DNA of 64,000 nt from Pegea sp. RAD2-039 (GCA_034620365.1 JAQGEQ010000387.1:1-64000), one strand, 5' to 3'. Positions 24,420-35,219 are shown, numbered from the stretch's first letter. The notes: generated by a model from the letters alone, not told the origin. Translations and numbers: made by a program.

Positions 24420-24830
24420 ACAAAGAAAATTACTAATGGAAAACAGATTTTAACGATTTTAAGCAATTTATAGAAAACGTTCAATCTTGATATTCTTATG
24501 AAAAATAATCTTTGTTTGTGGTAACGATAGATTTTGTGTAGGTAAACTGTTGTTCTTAAAAAATGTTGACTTAAATGAATAAATCAATGATTAAAAAGTA
24601 AAAGAAAAATGTAACTAAAAAACATTTGATAATCAGATGCAAGAGTGCATCTTCCAAATTAGTATTTTTAATCTAGATGAGTAATAAAATTATTTCACTT
24701 CTACGTAAGCTTTACGGTTATATATTATCTTCATACAATCTTATGTTTGTGGTATCGGTAAATTTTTCGATTGCTTTAATCAATCAATAATGTTATTGAA
24801 AATATCATTTTTAACTGAACTTCTATCTTA
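24420..24830 (+). repeat. Direct copy of 26850-27300 (family B block)
   Basis: AAAGAAAATTACTAA, AACGTTCAATCTTGAT, TGTTGACTTAAATG and the whole family B unit are collinear with 26850-27300. Confidence 0.85.
24634..24790 (+). promoter_or_regulatory. Family B unit 4
   Basis: AGATGCAAGAGTGCATCTTC (24635-24654), TACGGTTATATATT, core CAATCTTATGTTTGTGGTAT (GTTTGTGG at 24745). Distance 110 bp. A palindromic AACTGC ... GCAGTT site follows at 25021. Confidence 0.7.
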
Positions 24831-25189
24831 ACGGTTATTTTATTTCCTTATTCTTCTCAATAAATTATTTTTTTGTTTTTATTTATTGTTATATAATATT
24901 AAGTTTTAATTAAAACTGAAAATTAAACAATTTTATAGTGTAAATAGTATTTCATAAAATAGAAATTAATGGTACATTGGTCAGTGTGATTCTATAAAAA
25001 CCTTTATTCTTTTGATTTTTAACTGCCAAGTAGCAGTTGAATGACTTAAAAACAAATTAATTATTATTATTTTATTATTATAAATTATTTAAATATATAA
25101 ATGATTTGTTGAACAATTGTTGCTAATCGAATCAAAATTTTCATTTGTAAAATCTTATTTAAAAATAATATACAAACAGTTTACTAATA

Positions 25190-25470
25190 ACTAGAGAAAA
25201 GGTTTAATAGCGTCAAACTGTTTTAACTAATCCTAAAATGAAATTAAAGAACTGAAATTATTTAGAAATTTAACTCAAAGAGTGTCTAACAAAACTAATT
25301 GAGCCTAATTGTTGAGTCTAACCATCAATTTGGTAATCAACTGCTGATTGACATCAGCAATTATTAGCAGTCTACAGATGGTAACCTAAACAAAACCCTC
25401 GAATAAAAATTTAAAAAAGTTGCTAAATACAATTAAAAATTTTAAAAAAGTTTTTATTGCTAATTTTTTA
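25190..25470 (+). repeat. Direct copy of 48260-48560
   Basis: GCGTCAAACTGTT, AACTAATCC, GCCATCAATTTG-like and CAGTCTACA strings recur in order at 48260-48560. This copy has a perfect 18-bp palindrome that is decayed in the other. Confidence 0.75.
25342..25359 (+). promoter_or_regulatory. 18-bp palindrome, MARE-like
   Basis: TGCTGAT-TGAC-ATCAGCA, a perfect palindrome whose outer halves equal Maf recognition half sites (TGCTGA). The copy at 48455 is broken. Confidence 0.35.
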
Positions 25471-25501
25471 AATTTTATATTTTTAAAAAATAAACCTCTT
25501 T

Positions 25502-25517
25502 TGCGCCAAGTAGCGTA
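25502..25517 (-). promoter_or_regulatory. CTCF-like site, degenerate
   Basis: The minus strand reads TTACGCTACTTGGCGC; the first consensus bases are lost. Confidence 0.35.
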
Positions 25518-25801
25518 AAAAAAATGTTGAATAACTACTCTTTTTAAATTCATTTTTGCTAAAATATAGAAAATAGAAAGTTTTATAATTATCCAGACTG
25601 AAGACTGTGTTTAAAATGTCTGTTTTAAGATTACTAATTTTGCTAAAACATTTTATTTCGTAAAAATTTGTAAACATTCGGTCATTTTATCAGTTACATG
25701 CTTTTACGTCAAAAAGTGAATGTTAAACATAAATTACTTTTATGTTGCTAATTGTTGCGAATTGAAACTCAAGGTAGTCTTAGTACTTATTAATTAATTT
25801 T

Positions 25802-25916
25802 CGTTAAAAGTCATTCAAATTCAAACCAATAATAACAGGTTTTGTACACTACAATGGATTTAACAACCTTTTGATTTATCAGTAATTGGTTACAATTTAG
25901 AGTTTGTGGGATCAAT
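25802..25916 (+). promoter_or_regulatory. Family A unit 10
   Basis: Core TTTAGAGTTTGTGGGATCAA (GTTTGTGG at 25902) with a decayed upstream element CGTTAAAAGTCATTCAA 100 bp away. It faces the minus-strand unit at 26051 head-on, the two cores being about 200 bp apart. Confidence 0.6.
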
Positions 25917-26050
25917 TTTAAACTAATAAATTTTGGTAAATCATGTAATGTTACAATTTTATACTAATTTTGTTTGTACCAATAATAAAGTTGCAATAAA
26001 AATTATTTTTCACCTTTAAGTCAAACTTTCTGTGTAAGCATTACTTGCCA

Positions 26051-26214
26051 ACAAATAGTTTATTATTAAAGTTATAAAAAATATCGTACTCTAGCTTGAT
26101 CCCACAAACTCTAGATTGCAACAACGTTTATAAGTAATAAAAAGTACATCATTCAAACATTTCTTTCTGATAACAAATCGTATACATAATTTTGAGTTGA
26201 AATACTTTTCAACG
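26051..26214 (-). promoter_or_regulatory. Family A unit 11, near consensus
   Basis: Palindrome CGTTGAAAAGTATTTCAAC (26196-26214), TTATAAACGTTGTTG, core CAATCTAGAGTTTGTGGGAT, and AATAAACTATTTGTTGGC at +50. Distance 105 bp. Confidence 0.72.
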
Positions 26215-27120
26215 AAACTTCATTCAGTGAATCAGTAGAAAATCTTAAGTTTGTATTTTCTAAAAAATTGACAAACAACTTGGTTAGTTTAAGGTTATTT
26301 CCTTTTCATATCGTTTAATAAAAATCATTATATTTCTTCTACAAGCTTCATTTATCAAAAAGTTTAATATCTTCCGTATTCATTCTGTCCAATAAGATTT
26401 GACTTATAAGATGGTATCGTGAGATAACGCATATATTGATATAAAAACATCTTCTGATCAAAAGATTAAGGAAATTAAAAGTCATTAGGGAACTAATTTT
26501 ATGTTTTTGAAATAATTGGAAGAATATTTTAATTATTTTTGACCGACACGCAGTAGTTTTAATGTTGTTCACGGATTTTGGATCTATTTATTATCATAGA
26601 GAGATTTAAGAGTTGTTGAAATTATAACTCGCATTTTCAATTTTTCATTTTGATTCAAAGAAAAGCTTTTTGATGAAACAGTCTTTAAAAACGTCAAATT
26701 ATGGTTTTAGTTGTTTCTTACTGAACATGAAGAATTTAAAACATATTGTTTGTATAAAAAATTGTTTAGATAGCATAAAATACTCAATGAAGAAAGTAAG
26801 AAATTTAATATATGATGAATCCTAAAATATTTAAAAGAAATTAAAAAGAAAATTACTAACAGCAAACAGAATTTAGAAACCTTCGAGTAATTTAGAGAAA
26901 ACGCTCAATCCTGATGTTCTAAGGAAAAACAATATTAGCTTGTTTCATCAATAGATATTGGGCATAAAAAAACGGTTGTTTGTTAAAAAATGTTGACTTA
27001 AATGCATAAAAAAAAAGATTAAAAGAAAATTCAAGTTATACTTTTTTACAAGGAATTTGTAAACATCAAACAATCTCATAAAATCTTATTTTTACCTTGG
27101 AAAGAATTTATTTGATAACC

Positions 27121-27290
27121 AGATGCAGAAGTGCATCTTCCAAATTATTATCTTAATTTCAAATTACGAGATAAAACGATTTCATTTCTCCGTAAGCTTT
27201 ACGGGTATATATTATTTTCATTCAATCTTATGTTTGTGGTATCGTAAATTCTTCGATGGCTTTAATTAATCGATAAAGTTATTGTTCATA
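27121..27290 (+). promoter_or_regulatory. Family B unit 5
   Basis: AGATGCAGAAGTGCATCTTC (27121-27140), ACGGGTATATATT, core CAATCTTATGTTTGTGGTAT (GTTTGTGG at 27232), CTTTAATTAATCGATAAAG at 27260. Distance 111 bp. A CTCF-like site lies 293 bp downstream in the same relative orientation as for unit 2. Confidence 0.72.
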
Positions 27291-27524
27291 TTATTTTTAT
27301 AATGATACATTAGTTTAAATTAAATTTAAGTATCATTAAACTGACCTTCCATCAAAAACAATTATTTTATTTCTTGGTTTAACTCAAATATTAAGTATTT
27401 TATAAATTAAAAATTAAAAGTACGTTGGTTATTGTGACTATTTAAAATCTTTATTGTTTTAGATAATGTAAACAAATCAGGAAAAAAATATAAACATACA
27501 AAAACCAAATAAACTGTTCCCTTT

Positions 27525-27541
27525 TTCGCTACTTGGCGCTA
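27525..27541 (+). promoter_or_regulatory. CTCF-like site
   Basis: TTCGCTACTTGGCGCTA, inverted partner of 12220, 293 bp downstream of the family B unit 5 core. Confidence 0.42.
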
Positions 27542-27940
27542 GACGGTTAGTTATCAAAAAAACACTTACAAAAATATATCATTTTTATAATTTTAATATT
27601 TTTTTGGTATTACCTTCAGTTTACAGAAAATATTAAATAATACATTTAAAATATTTGCTTTTTTTAAGAATCTAGAAAAGGTTAGTAATTCATAAAATTT
27701 CCATTCATAAAAGTTAATTTTACTTTCTGTAAATTGATAATATCGAAGGCAACAATTTACAATGTTTAAAATTTTAGAAACAAAGTTATATTATTTGATA
27801 TTTTATCTCATGATAGAAAAAAACAGAATTGCTGAGCTGATATATAATGATTTCGATTAAATGATAATAAAAAGCAATATATTAATTTTATTGAATGAAA
27901 AGTTTTCAATTGCTAAAAAATCTGTGATGTTACTAATAAC

Positions 27941-28178
27941 ATGTTTACAAACATATTTTGTGATGAATAAAAACTCAAGTTATTAAACTTATTTATTATT
28001 TAAAGTTTCATTGTAAAGTACTTTAGCTCCAAATTTTAAAACTTTGCAATCCTTTACGAAAGATTGAGTTTTATTTTACTTTTTATTTCTTATAAACGTT
28101 GTTGCAATCTGAAGTGTATGGGATCAAGCTCAAATGAAACTTATTATATAATTTTATTGATAAACATTTTGTTGACAA
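27941..28178 (+). promoter_or_regulatory. Family A unit 12, with forkhead-like palindrome
   Basis: ATGTTTACAAACAT (27941-27954) 173 bp upstream, CATTGTAAAGTACTTTAGC (28009-28027), TTATAAACGTTGTTG, core variant GTGTATGGGATCAAG (28114), TTTTGTTGACAATTATT at +53. Confidence 0.68.
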
Positions 28179-29934
28179 TTATTTTTCAAATAGAAAATTT
28201 GATTTTAAAGTTGATAAGAAAGTTTTTTACAAGTTTACTATTATACAAACCAAATTAGTTTAGTTTTTCTTATGAAGTTTTATTTAATTTAGATTTAAAG
28301 TTATTTCTACTTCAATGAATAAGATTAAAAATTATCCGTCGTTTTGACAAATTTAAATTAAGTCAAAAGCCATGTGACTTTTTGTTTTTAAAATAGTTAA
28401 TTGAGAGTACTATAAGACTCAGAATTTTTTTCGTTTGATCTTTAAAATAATTTTCAAACAGGTTTAACAACATCCTAATCTATCTTCTATGAGTTAAATC
28501 CTCATTTTTTTTTAAATAAATATTTCTTGAAAATTCTTTTTTTATTAAAGGATAACAAATATTATGAACCAGGTTACTTTAAGATTAATAATTCCTGCTA
28601 TATGTTGGGTAAAAATTATTAGTAAGTCATTTATTTCACATCTTTTCATTATTAATTATAATCATTTGATAAATTTATGGATATGTAGAAACGTTTATAC
28701 AATTTGCAACAAAACACATTGTGGTCTTTATTAAACAAAAATGAACTGCTTTCTTGATTTTCATTTCTCTAACAAAACAAATTGAATAAACAAAACTAAT
28801 AAATATAAAAGATTTACAAACCAAAATTTAATCCAAAATTTAATTTGAATATTTTATTAGTATTAAGAATTTATTTAATATCAGGAAATTAAAATGAATT
28901 TTACAATTTTTGTGTTGCGTAATCACCAAGAAATATAAATTATAATTTTCATATTTATAAGGTTAAATATACGATTAAATTTGTATTACTAATAAAAAGG
29001 AAAATTTTTCAAAACCAAAATAAAAAAATTGATTATTTTTTAAGTGTAATCCCGAAATTAAACAATTATAAAACATAGGATACACAATTTTTGAAAATTA
29101 TTTATTTTGTCTGTTCTCCATATATAATAAAACTTTTTTGAATAGGTGAATATAAAAAAGCATCTTTCAAATTATTGATTATAATTAGAAGAAATGTTTC
29201 CAAAGTTATAAATATCTGTGGATATACAAAAGCTGTAAAAACTTGTATATTGAGATTTGATCAAATTATCATGCGTGCTTAAATCAATTAATATTGTTAT
29301 TGGAACTTTTATTATAAAATGCTTTACTTGGTCTGATTTCAAATTGGATTATTAGTATTATAATTATTTTCACTTTTTGTTTTAAAAAGAAACTTAACCT
29401 TTTTATTGGATTTGAAAAACAAATATTGAACTATTTTATTTGAAATATAAGAAAGTGTTTCATTCTAAAAGAAAAGTATAAAATTTTTAAACCTTTACAT
29501 TTAACTGTAATAATGATATTCGAGATGATATTTACTCATATAAAGGTTAACTATTACCGCATATATTTTTTGATATTCAAAAGTTAAAGTTATTTTATAA
29601 TTTAAATAGTGTATAAGGCTTACAGGAAATTAAATTTTAATAAATTGTTTAAAAAGTTCAAATTTATGACCTTTCTTACTGTTTGCGTCACCAAACGGAT
29701 GAAATAATTTGGCTACAAAAACAAATAAATAAACTTTCAACATTCATGGGATAGATTAGTTTAATAATTTGTATATTTGTAGAATAATGTTGAAATTTTT
29801 TTAACGTTAATTTTCTCGAATTAAATTTTACCATAATTGATTAACTTATGTATTTGGTGAGGTGAAACATCTGTGTTGAAATCATAAAGAAAAATATCTT
29901 ATATACATTGTGTTTATTTATTAACTATGTAAAT

Positions 29935-30136
29935 GTCCTGCTTAGTGGCGAAGCGGTTACTACACCTACTTTCTAGCTAGGAAGTACCGGGTTCGACCCC
30001 AGGTGGAGACATATTTATAAAACTCCTGAGAAAAACCATAAGACTCGTGAGAATGTGTGTTAGTGAGATGTGCTCTCTTTAGGCACCCTCCTTCGCATTT
30101 ATATATATAAATAAATAAATAAATAAATAAATAAAT
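29935..30136 (+). mobile_element. tRNA-derived SINE with LINE-matching tail
   Basis: The tRNA-like head has an A box (TAGTGGCGAAG, 29943-29953) and a perfect B box (GGTTCGACCCC, 29990-30000), so it can be read by RNA polymerase III. A short body follows, then a 57-nt tail (30046-30102) that matches the LINE 3' end at 52 of 57 positions, then AAAT repeats. The flanking AAAT copies (29931-29934 and 30133-30136) look like a minimal target duplication. The opposite arm of the inverted repeat has the unoccupied target at 9904/9905. Confidence 0.9.
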
Positions 30137-30137
30137 A
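30105..30137 (+). repeat. AAAT microsatellite at the SINE end
   Basis: Uninterrupted AAAT units close the SINE, as expected for target-primed reverse transcription by a CR1/L2-like enzyme. Confidence 0.85.
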
Positions 30138-30164
30138 TTAAATGATATTATTTAAATTTTGAAA

Positions 30165-30905
30165 AAACAAGAAATTTTTATTTATAATTATAAATAAGCT
30201 TTCCAGTCTGTTAGTACTCACAATTTAAAAATAAAACATTCAAATGGCTTTTGACTTAATTTCTAAAAGTCTTCATTTATCAGCGCCACCAAACTTTTTT
30301 AAATTATCAAATATGTTATTAATATACAACAATTTTAATTCAAACTTGAGAAATATGAATTTATTTATAAACAAATATTTTCTTTAAAAGTACAAAAAGT
30401 AATTCGTTTAAACTTGACCCCCACAAACTCTAGATTAAAACAAAATTATAAATACTGAGAAATTCTGAAAAGTATCAAGGTTATTATAGTTTCCACAGAT
30501 GATATTTTTGGAGTTGAAATACTTTTCAACAAAACTTTAATTTAAAGTTAAATAAATTTAGTTTGTATTTTGTACAAAAAATAAAGTAAAAACAATTGAT
30601 GTCTAATTTCTTTTACTTGTTTTGAAACATGTTACTAATAATGTAAATAAAAGTTTACAAAAAGAAAACTTTTCTTTCAGCAAAAATAGTATTTCTACTT
30701 AAACTTCAACTTAAAAGGAAATTAAGGAACGGAAATCTTTATTTCTATTTTGTTTTTTAATATTACTAAAATAAGTTAATTGAATATCATTTCGACAAAT
30801 ATACTTTTAATGCTGTTAATACTTTAATGCAGTAGAAAATTATTTGAAAAGATTTTAATTCTTAAAGTTTTAATTTCTTAGTCTTCCAAGTAATATTACA
30901 ATAAG
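30165..30905 (+). repeat. Segment inverted at 48770-49506
   Basis: Reverse complement of 48770-49506. Both hold a family A unit (cores near 30425 and 49247), an AACATGTTACTAATAATG or ATTATTAGTAATATGTTT element, and a shared TTTAATGCAGTAGAAAAT. The first part overlaps the end of the right arm, so 49383-49506 is a third copy of the GGTGGCGCTGATAAATG end. Confidence 0.8.
30371..30530 (-). promoter_or_regulatory. Family A unit 13
   Basis: Palindrome GTTGAAAAGTATTTCAAC (30513-30530), TTATAATTTTG box, core TAATCTAGAGTTTGTGGGGG, 102 bp apart; AAATATTTGTTTATAAAT at +50. Confidence 0.66.
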
Positions 30906-30909
30906 ATTT

Positions 30910-33075
30910 TATATGTTAAAAATATTTTTATTCAAATAAGTTTATAATTATAAATACAATCAAACAAATAGATTTCTATATATACAATTATAAGTTATTC
31001 AATGAATTATTGAATTAGTTATTTTATTAATTAAATTTACAGTTTAAAAATTATCAGAAAAAAAGTAACCAACAGGAAAATTTAATCTATTATTGTAGAG
31101 AATCTATTTTATTGCAAATTTGGAATTTAATTTTTCTAATGAAATTTCAAGTAGTAAATAAATTAAAAAGCTTAAGTTTAGATTCTTTACAAATAATAAT
31201 AGAAATAATTTAGGTCAAAAGTTTTTCTTATAGTTCTAAACATGTCACTGATAATGTGAGCAAATTTAGTTGTGTGAGTTTAAATAAAAATTATATAAAT
31301 ATTAAAAAAATAATGTTTTGTAAGTTCAAACATTTTGATCTATTTATCTAACAAATGTATGGTTACAACATTTGAAATTTTATAAAATATGAAAATAATA
31401 CTATAATAGGAATATTTTGTTGTTGGAAAACAAATATTAAAATGCTAAATTCTAGATTTTTTAGTATTTTACATTCTACTAAAATAAATTCCAATAAAAG
31501 TCAGACAAACTGCAAATAATTTGTTGAATTCTGTTTTTCTCTGACTGCTAATAAATTTACATGGTAGAAAATGTTGGAAAACTATTCTCTTTATTCTTAC
31601 TAATGTTATTCTAAACTTATTTAAGTATTGTACAAAAACCAGTTTATTAAAATTAATCTCATAGTTATTATATATAAATGCAAATATATTGAAAAAATTA
31701 CTGTATTTTATTTTACAATATTGCTGTGAATCATAGCTTACGATCATTGGTTACTTGAGGCATAATGTTTGTTTGATTATGAAACACATAATGTTTTCAA
31801 ACATAGAATTTGTTGTAATGATTTTATGAAACTTGATCAAGCTTCGAATTTTAGTAATGGAGAATTGTCTTTAAGTATAAATAAAGAAACCAAAATATTT
31901 TTATCACGGAGACTATCAGTTGAAACAAAAGAATTCAGTTTAAAATCACTTAAACGTATTCATTATGAGAACATGCAATAATGAAATAATCAAAAAAATA
32001 TTTTTCAGTTCAATGACTTGAAAAGTTGTTTTTCAATTTTTCCAAACTGTAAGTTTAGTTAAGAAACTAATCTGAAACCAATTTCTATACTTTTAAAGGT
32101 TTTTTAATTCAGTAAAAAACTGTATTAGCTAATTTTGATCAACTTAAACTGTTTATCAGAACTGAAATAAAAAAGCATTGGGATATCAAAAGTACTGGTG
32201 ATGTAATATCTAATATAGGACTTTCACTTCTGCAGACATCTTAGATAGAGATCTCATCTTAATACTTTTTTTTTTAGTTTAGTAAATTTACTGAGTTGGA
32301 AAAATTTACAAAAACATAGCCTGAAGCAATGTAAGGTTTTAAAAACTATTTATCATCAGCGACGTCTAGCGTCAACTTTTTCGACTAAAAAATAAAAAAA
32401 TCAAAAATGTTTATATATGTATTCCTAATTTTATATAAAAACGTTTTTAGTTACACAAAAAAATAATTTTATTTTATAGTAAAGTTTATTTTATTTTAGA
32501 TCAACTTTAATATTTTCTTAAAATAGCCTAACCTAAAATGAAAGCAATAAATGTTGTCGAAATGACGAATTTCTATTTATTAAAGTTATGACAGTAATAG
32601 AAAACATTTTGTTGTCAACTAAGATTAGTAATCTGTGGAAAGTTGTTTAAACTCATATTTTAAGCAACAAAAAGTTCAGTTTCAAATTTGATTTTATAAC
32701 CAATTGAATAAATGTTAATTAACAAAAATCAAATAATAAATATTGAATTTATACTTTTGCAAATTGATCTAAAAAAAGTATAATTTTTTTGGCCTCTTGA
32801 AGCTTAAGTATTTTGAATATTTTTCTTTTGTATTTTAAATGTATAATTTTGTTTCTTTGTTCTAAATTCAAAAAATGTATATTGAAAAATGTGAGGGATA
32901 CTTATTCTACGAATTATTTACAAAAGAGATTAAACAGGAATTTATAAACAAATTTTTAAATATTTCAGGAAGTAATCCTTTAAATAAATAACAACTTCAA
33001 TAAAATTAAATCTTTCGTTTAAAATTCATTATTTGTTTGTATAAAATTTAACAAAATTTCATGAGTTTGAAATGA
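30910..33075. other. Apparently single-copy gap in the array; no recognised gene
   Basis: I could not match this stretch to another part of the window. It has a 92-codon minus-strand frame (31747-31469, hydrophobic/basic) and a 70-codon plus-strand frame (31769-31981, ending RRLSVETKEFSLKSLKR and six more residues). Both are about the longest expected by chance at this composition and neither shows a known domain. The plus-strand one has the more protein-like composition and is the better candidate if anything here is coding. Confidence 0.45.
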
Positions 33076-33106
33076 TTGATAATGAGAAAGTTGTAGTTAC
33101 CGATTT

Positions 33107-33129
33107 CGCTAACACACAATCTCACAAAT
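33107..33129 (-). mobile_element. Truncated LINE/SINE tail in the inverted duplicate
   Basis: The minus strand reads TATTTGTGAGATTGTGTGTT, the first part of the tail found at 19510-19535. It lies in the inverted copy of that region (33080-33710), so the insertion predates the duplication and the rest was lost here. Confidence 0.5.
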
Positions 33130-33501
33130 AATATCTGTTGAATCAGAAAGAAAGTTATGCAGTCAGTCAGCGGAAATAATTTATTTTCTAACTATTTACA
33201 TTTTATACCTGGATCCTTTACAAACTAAATTAAATTTAAAACTTAACAAAAAAACAACAGAAAAAATTAAATTTTAACATTCATGTAAAGTGTATAAAAA
33301 ATGCATTTTTTATAATAAATAGGCTCGGTCAAAGTGCTTCGGGTAGATCTATTTTTCTTAAACTAATGAAGCCTCATAAATATTTCTTAATTAAACAGAT
33401 TTATGTGTCAAACCAAAATCAAAAGTAATTTGTTTTGATTTTCTTTCATTAATAAATAAATGCCGGGCATTGTGGCAAACGTTTGTAATTTGAACTTTTT
33501 A

Positions 33502-33622
33502 TGTACGCCACAAACTTTAGATTGAAACAACTTTATAAAGACTGATAAGACTATTAGCAAATCGTGGTCCAATAAGTGATATAGTTATATAGAATACATT
33601 TTGGAGTTGAATAAATTTCAAC
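33502..33622 (-). promoter_or_regulatory. Family A unit 14
   Basis: Palindrome GTTGAAATTTATTCAAC (33606-33622), TTATAAAGTTGTTTC, core CTAAAGTTTGTGGCGT. Distance 107 bp. Inverted partner of unit 8, with a better TATA-like box. Confidence 0.63.
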
Positions 33623-33714
33623 AAATAGTGAAGAAATATTAATGTTGACGAAGGCAGTTTTGACATTCAACTTTGTCGTCAGTTTAAATCTCTTATTCCG
33701 AAGCTACTTGTATT

Positions 33715-34680
33715 TAACTAATGAAGTCTATAATTTTGTAGCTTAAAACTGGAATACAGTTTTCAAATTTATATTCAATTTTCAATGACAGGTTATATAT
33801 TCAACACAAAAATTTTTGAAATCTTTAAATTTTTGAGCTTCCATATTTCGTAATGTTATTAAAAAGAATATTCATTTAAGTTTTGAAAAAGCAAAACAAT
33901 TTTTTAAACTGTTTTTAGAATATGATGATTCTATATTTATTATTTATTCTGATTCATACTTTTACATTAAAGATTTTATTTTTATTGTTATTTAAGAAAA
34001 ATATTTTTTTAAACTTTAATTCTGGTAGAGCTCTTCACAATGTTTTAAGAAACTTGTAGAAGCAGTTTAACAATCTTTTTCAAACAATTATTTTAAAATT
34101 TTGTTTTAGTTTAACGTTGAAGCTATTACATTCAATTAGAATTTTAATATATAACTAAGAAAATATTCTGCATTTTGTATTAATTCATATTGAAATATAA
34201 AAACTTTAATTAAAGTATCGTGTACTATGTAAGAATTCATCAGATGAATATTTGGAACCGATGTGTTCACTGATATTTTTAAACAGTTTCTGAAAACTTT
34301 GTATCTTAAAACAGTTGAGAAATTGGTTTAAAGTAAATGAATAATTCTGAACAAGTAATTTTTTTGGTGAACTTCTTTTAAATTGTGAAAGATAGAGAGT
34401 CCTTTGATGACCAGACAACAAGAAATTTCATTTGTTTAGTTAAAATTCAGATGATGTTTGATTAATATTTTCGGTTTACTTATTGACAGTTAGAAATAAT
34501 TTGTTGATACTAACTTCTATTTGGCGAAAAAATTAAAATAGTCGGGTACTTATAAAACATTAGAAATAATTTACTCTAAATTTTCTTAGATGAAAATCAA
34601 CTTTACAGATATCAATAAACAAACTGTTTGTAAACGAGTGAAAAATTCTTATCAAACTTTGAATGACGATGATGAATGAT
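33715..34680. other. No recognised gene
   Basis: A 71-codon minus-strand frame (34421-34206) has no motif I recognise. A possible acceptor followed by a short open stretch ending NDDDE (34610-34670, plus) is similar in flavour to the candidate exon at 41313 but too short to call. Confidence 0.4.
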
Positions 34681-34800
34681 CAAGCAGTGATGATACTTAC
34701 CCAGCAAGCAAGGGGGCGTTGTTGCGGTTGCAAATAAACACATATTACTTACTAAAAAAACTCAAAATATTTAAACAGGTAAAGGGTTATTGATTCCTGC
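34681..34800 (+). mobile_element. Second copy of the tRNA-like SINE repeat
   Basis: CAAGCAGTGATGATACTTAC, CAGCAAGCAAGGGGG and GCGGTTGCAAATAAACACAT match 15475-15535 with scattered changes that destroy the anticodon-like stem. It is followed directly by the LINE fossil at 34815. Confidence 0.62.
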
Positions 34801-34814
34801 AAAATGACAACATT

Positions 34815-35125
34815 CCTACGTTATATGTTTGTAGAGAGATTTATTGAAAGGGTCTACTTTAGTTTGTTTGTATAGGAGACTTTTCAAATGTCGTTAATTC
34901 TTTAAATATTTGGGCAAATGCAGTTTTTTGTTGAGTTTATAAAAAGATATGAAATTTTTGATTAGCTCTGTAAATGATAATAAACCTTGACTAAATAGTA
35001 TCGATGTCTTCGAAGAGTTGAAAACAGAAAACCAGTCAAAACCTGATAGAAACTTGTTTATACCATTATAATTTTCACAGTAACAATTCCCTTTGCTTAA
35101 AGCTTTAAAACTTTTTTTCATAAAA
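34815..35125 (-). mobile_element. Fossil LINE fragment: endonuclease-RT linker region
   Basis: Minus-strand translation gives NYNGINKFLSGFDW, then HLPKYLKN and HLKSLLYKQTK, aligning to the ORF2 linker of the 36.9-40.9 kb LINE (VDWISFFN, HLPRYLRN, HLKNLLYKQTK). A 75-codon open frame (35121-34894) survives, and the similarity continues to about 34815 past a stop. It directly abuts a SINE-like repeat at 34681-34800. Confidence 0.78.
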
Positions 35126-35219
35126 ATCTTTGCTAAGTCAAATAAGATTAAGTACTTCTTTAAAGTAGTATGATGGCATCAACACAACGAAAACAGAAAA
35201 AATTATGGAAATTTTTAAA

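Larger units (their letters stand above)
26000..30299 (-). repeat. Right arm of large inverted repeat
   Basis: Inverted partner of 9745-13780, separated from it by about 12.2 kb. It is longer by the 202-nt SINE at 29935 and by several small indels. Relative to the left arm it keeps a complete family A palindrome near 28009 that is partly deleted at 11792. Confidence 0.9.
33080..33710 (-). repeat. Inverted copy of 18970-19580
   Basis: Partner of the above. The LINE/SINE tail is reduced to its first 20-odd bases here. Confidence 0.85.

Noticed and set aside
25876-26134. GTTTGTGGGATCAA cores as terminal inverted repeats of MITEs
   Set aside because: Some cores face each other, but most neighbours are same-strand or back-to-back at irregular distances. 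No target duplications flank them, and similarity extends on both sides of the core.
28064-28258. 64-codon frame shared with 56582-56776 as a membrane peptide
   Set aside because: The frame runs straight through the TATA box, core and +54 block of a family A unit. A further copy near 44800-44910 has a stop in it, and most differences change the amino acid.
29935-30003. A functional tRNA gene
   Set aside because: A and B boxes are good, but the acceptor stem does not pair properly and the unit continues into a SINE body and LINE-like tail.
31469-31747. 92-codon minus-strand frame as a gene
   Set aside because: Composition is hydrophobic and A+T-driven, the length is near the chance maximum for 64 kb at this composition, and no motif or splice context was found.
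34206-34421. 71-codon frame as another LINE fragment
   Set aside because: A few residues resemble the ORF2 linker, but I could not align the nucleotides to the resident LINE as I could for 34815-35125.
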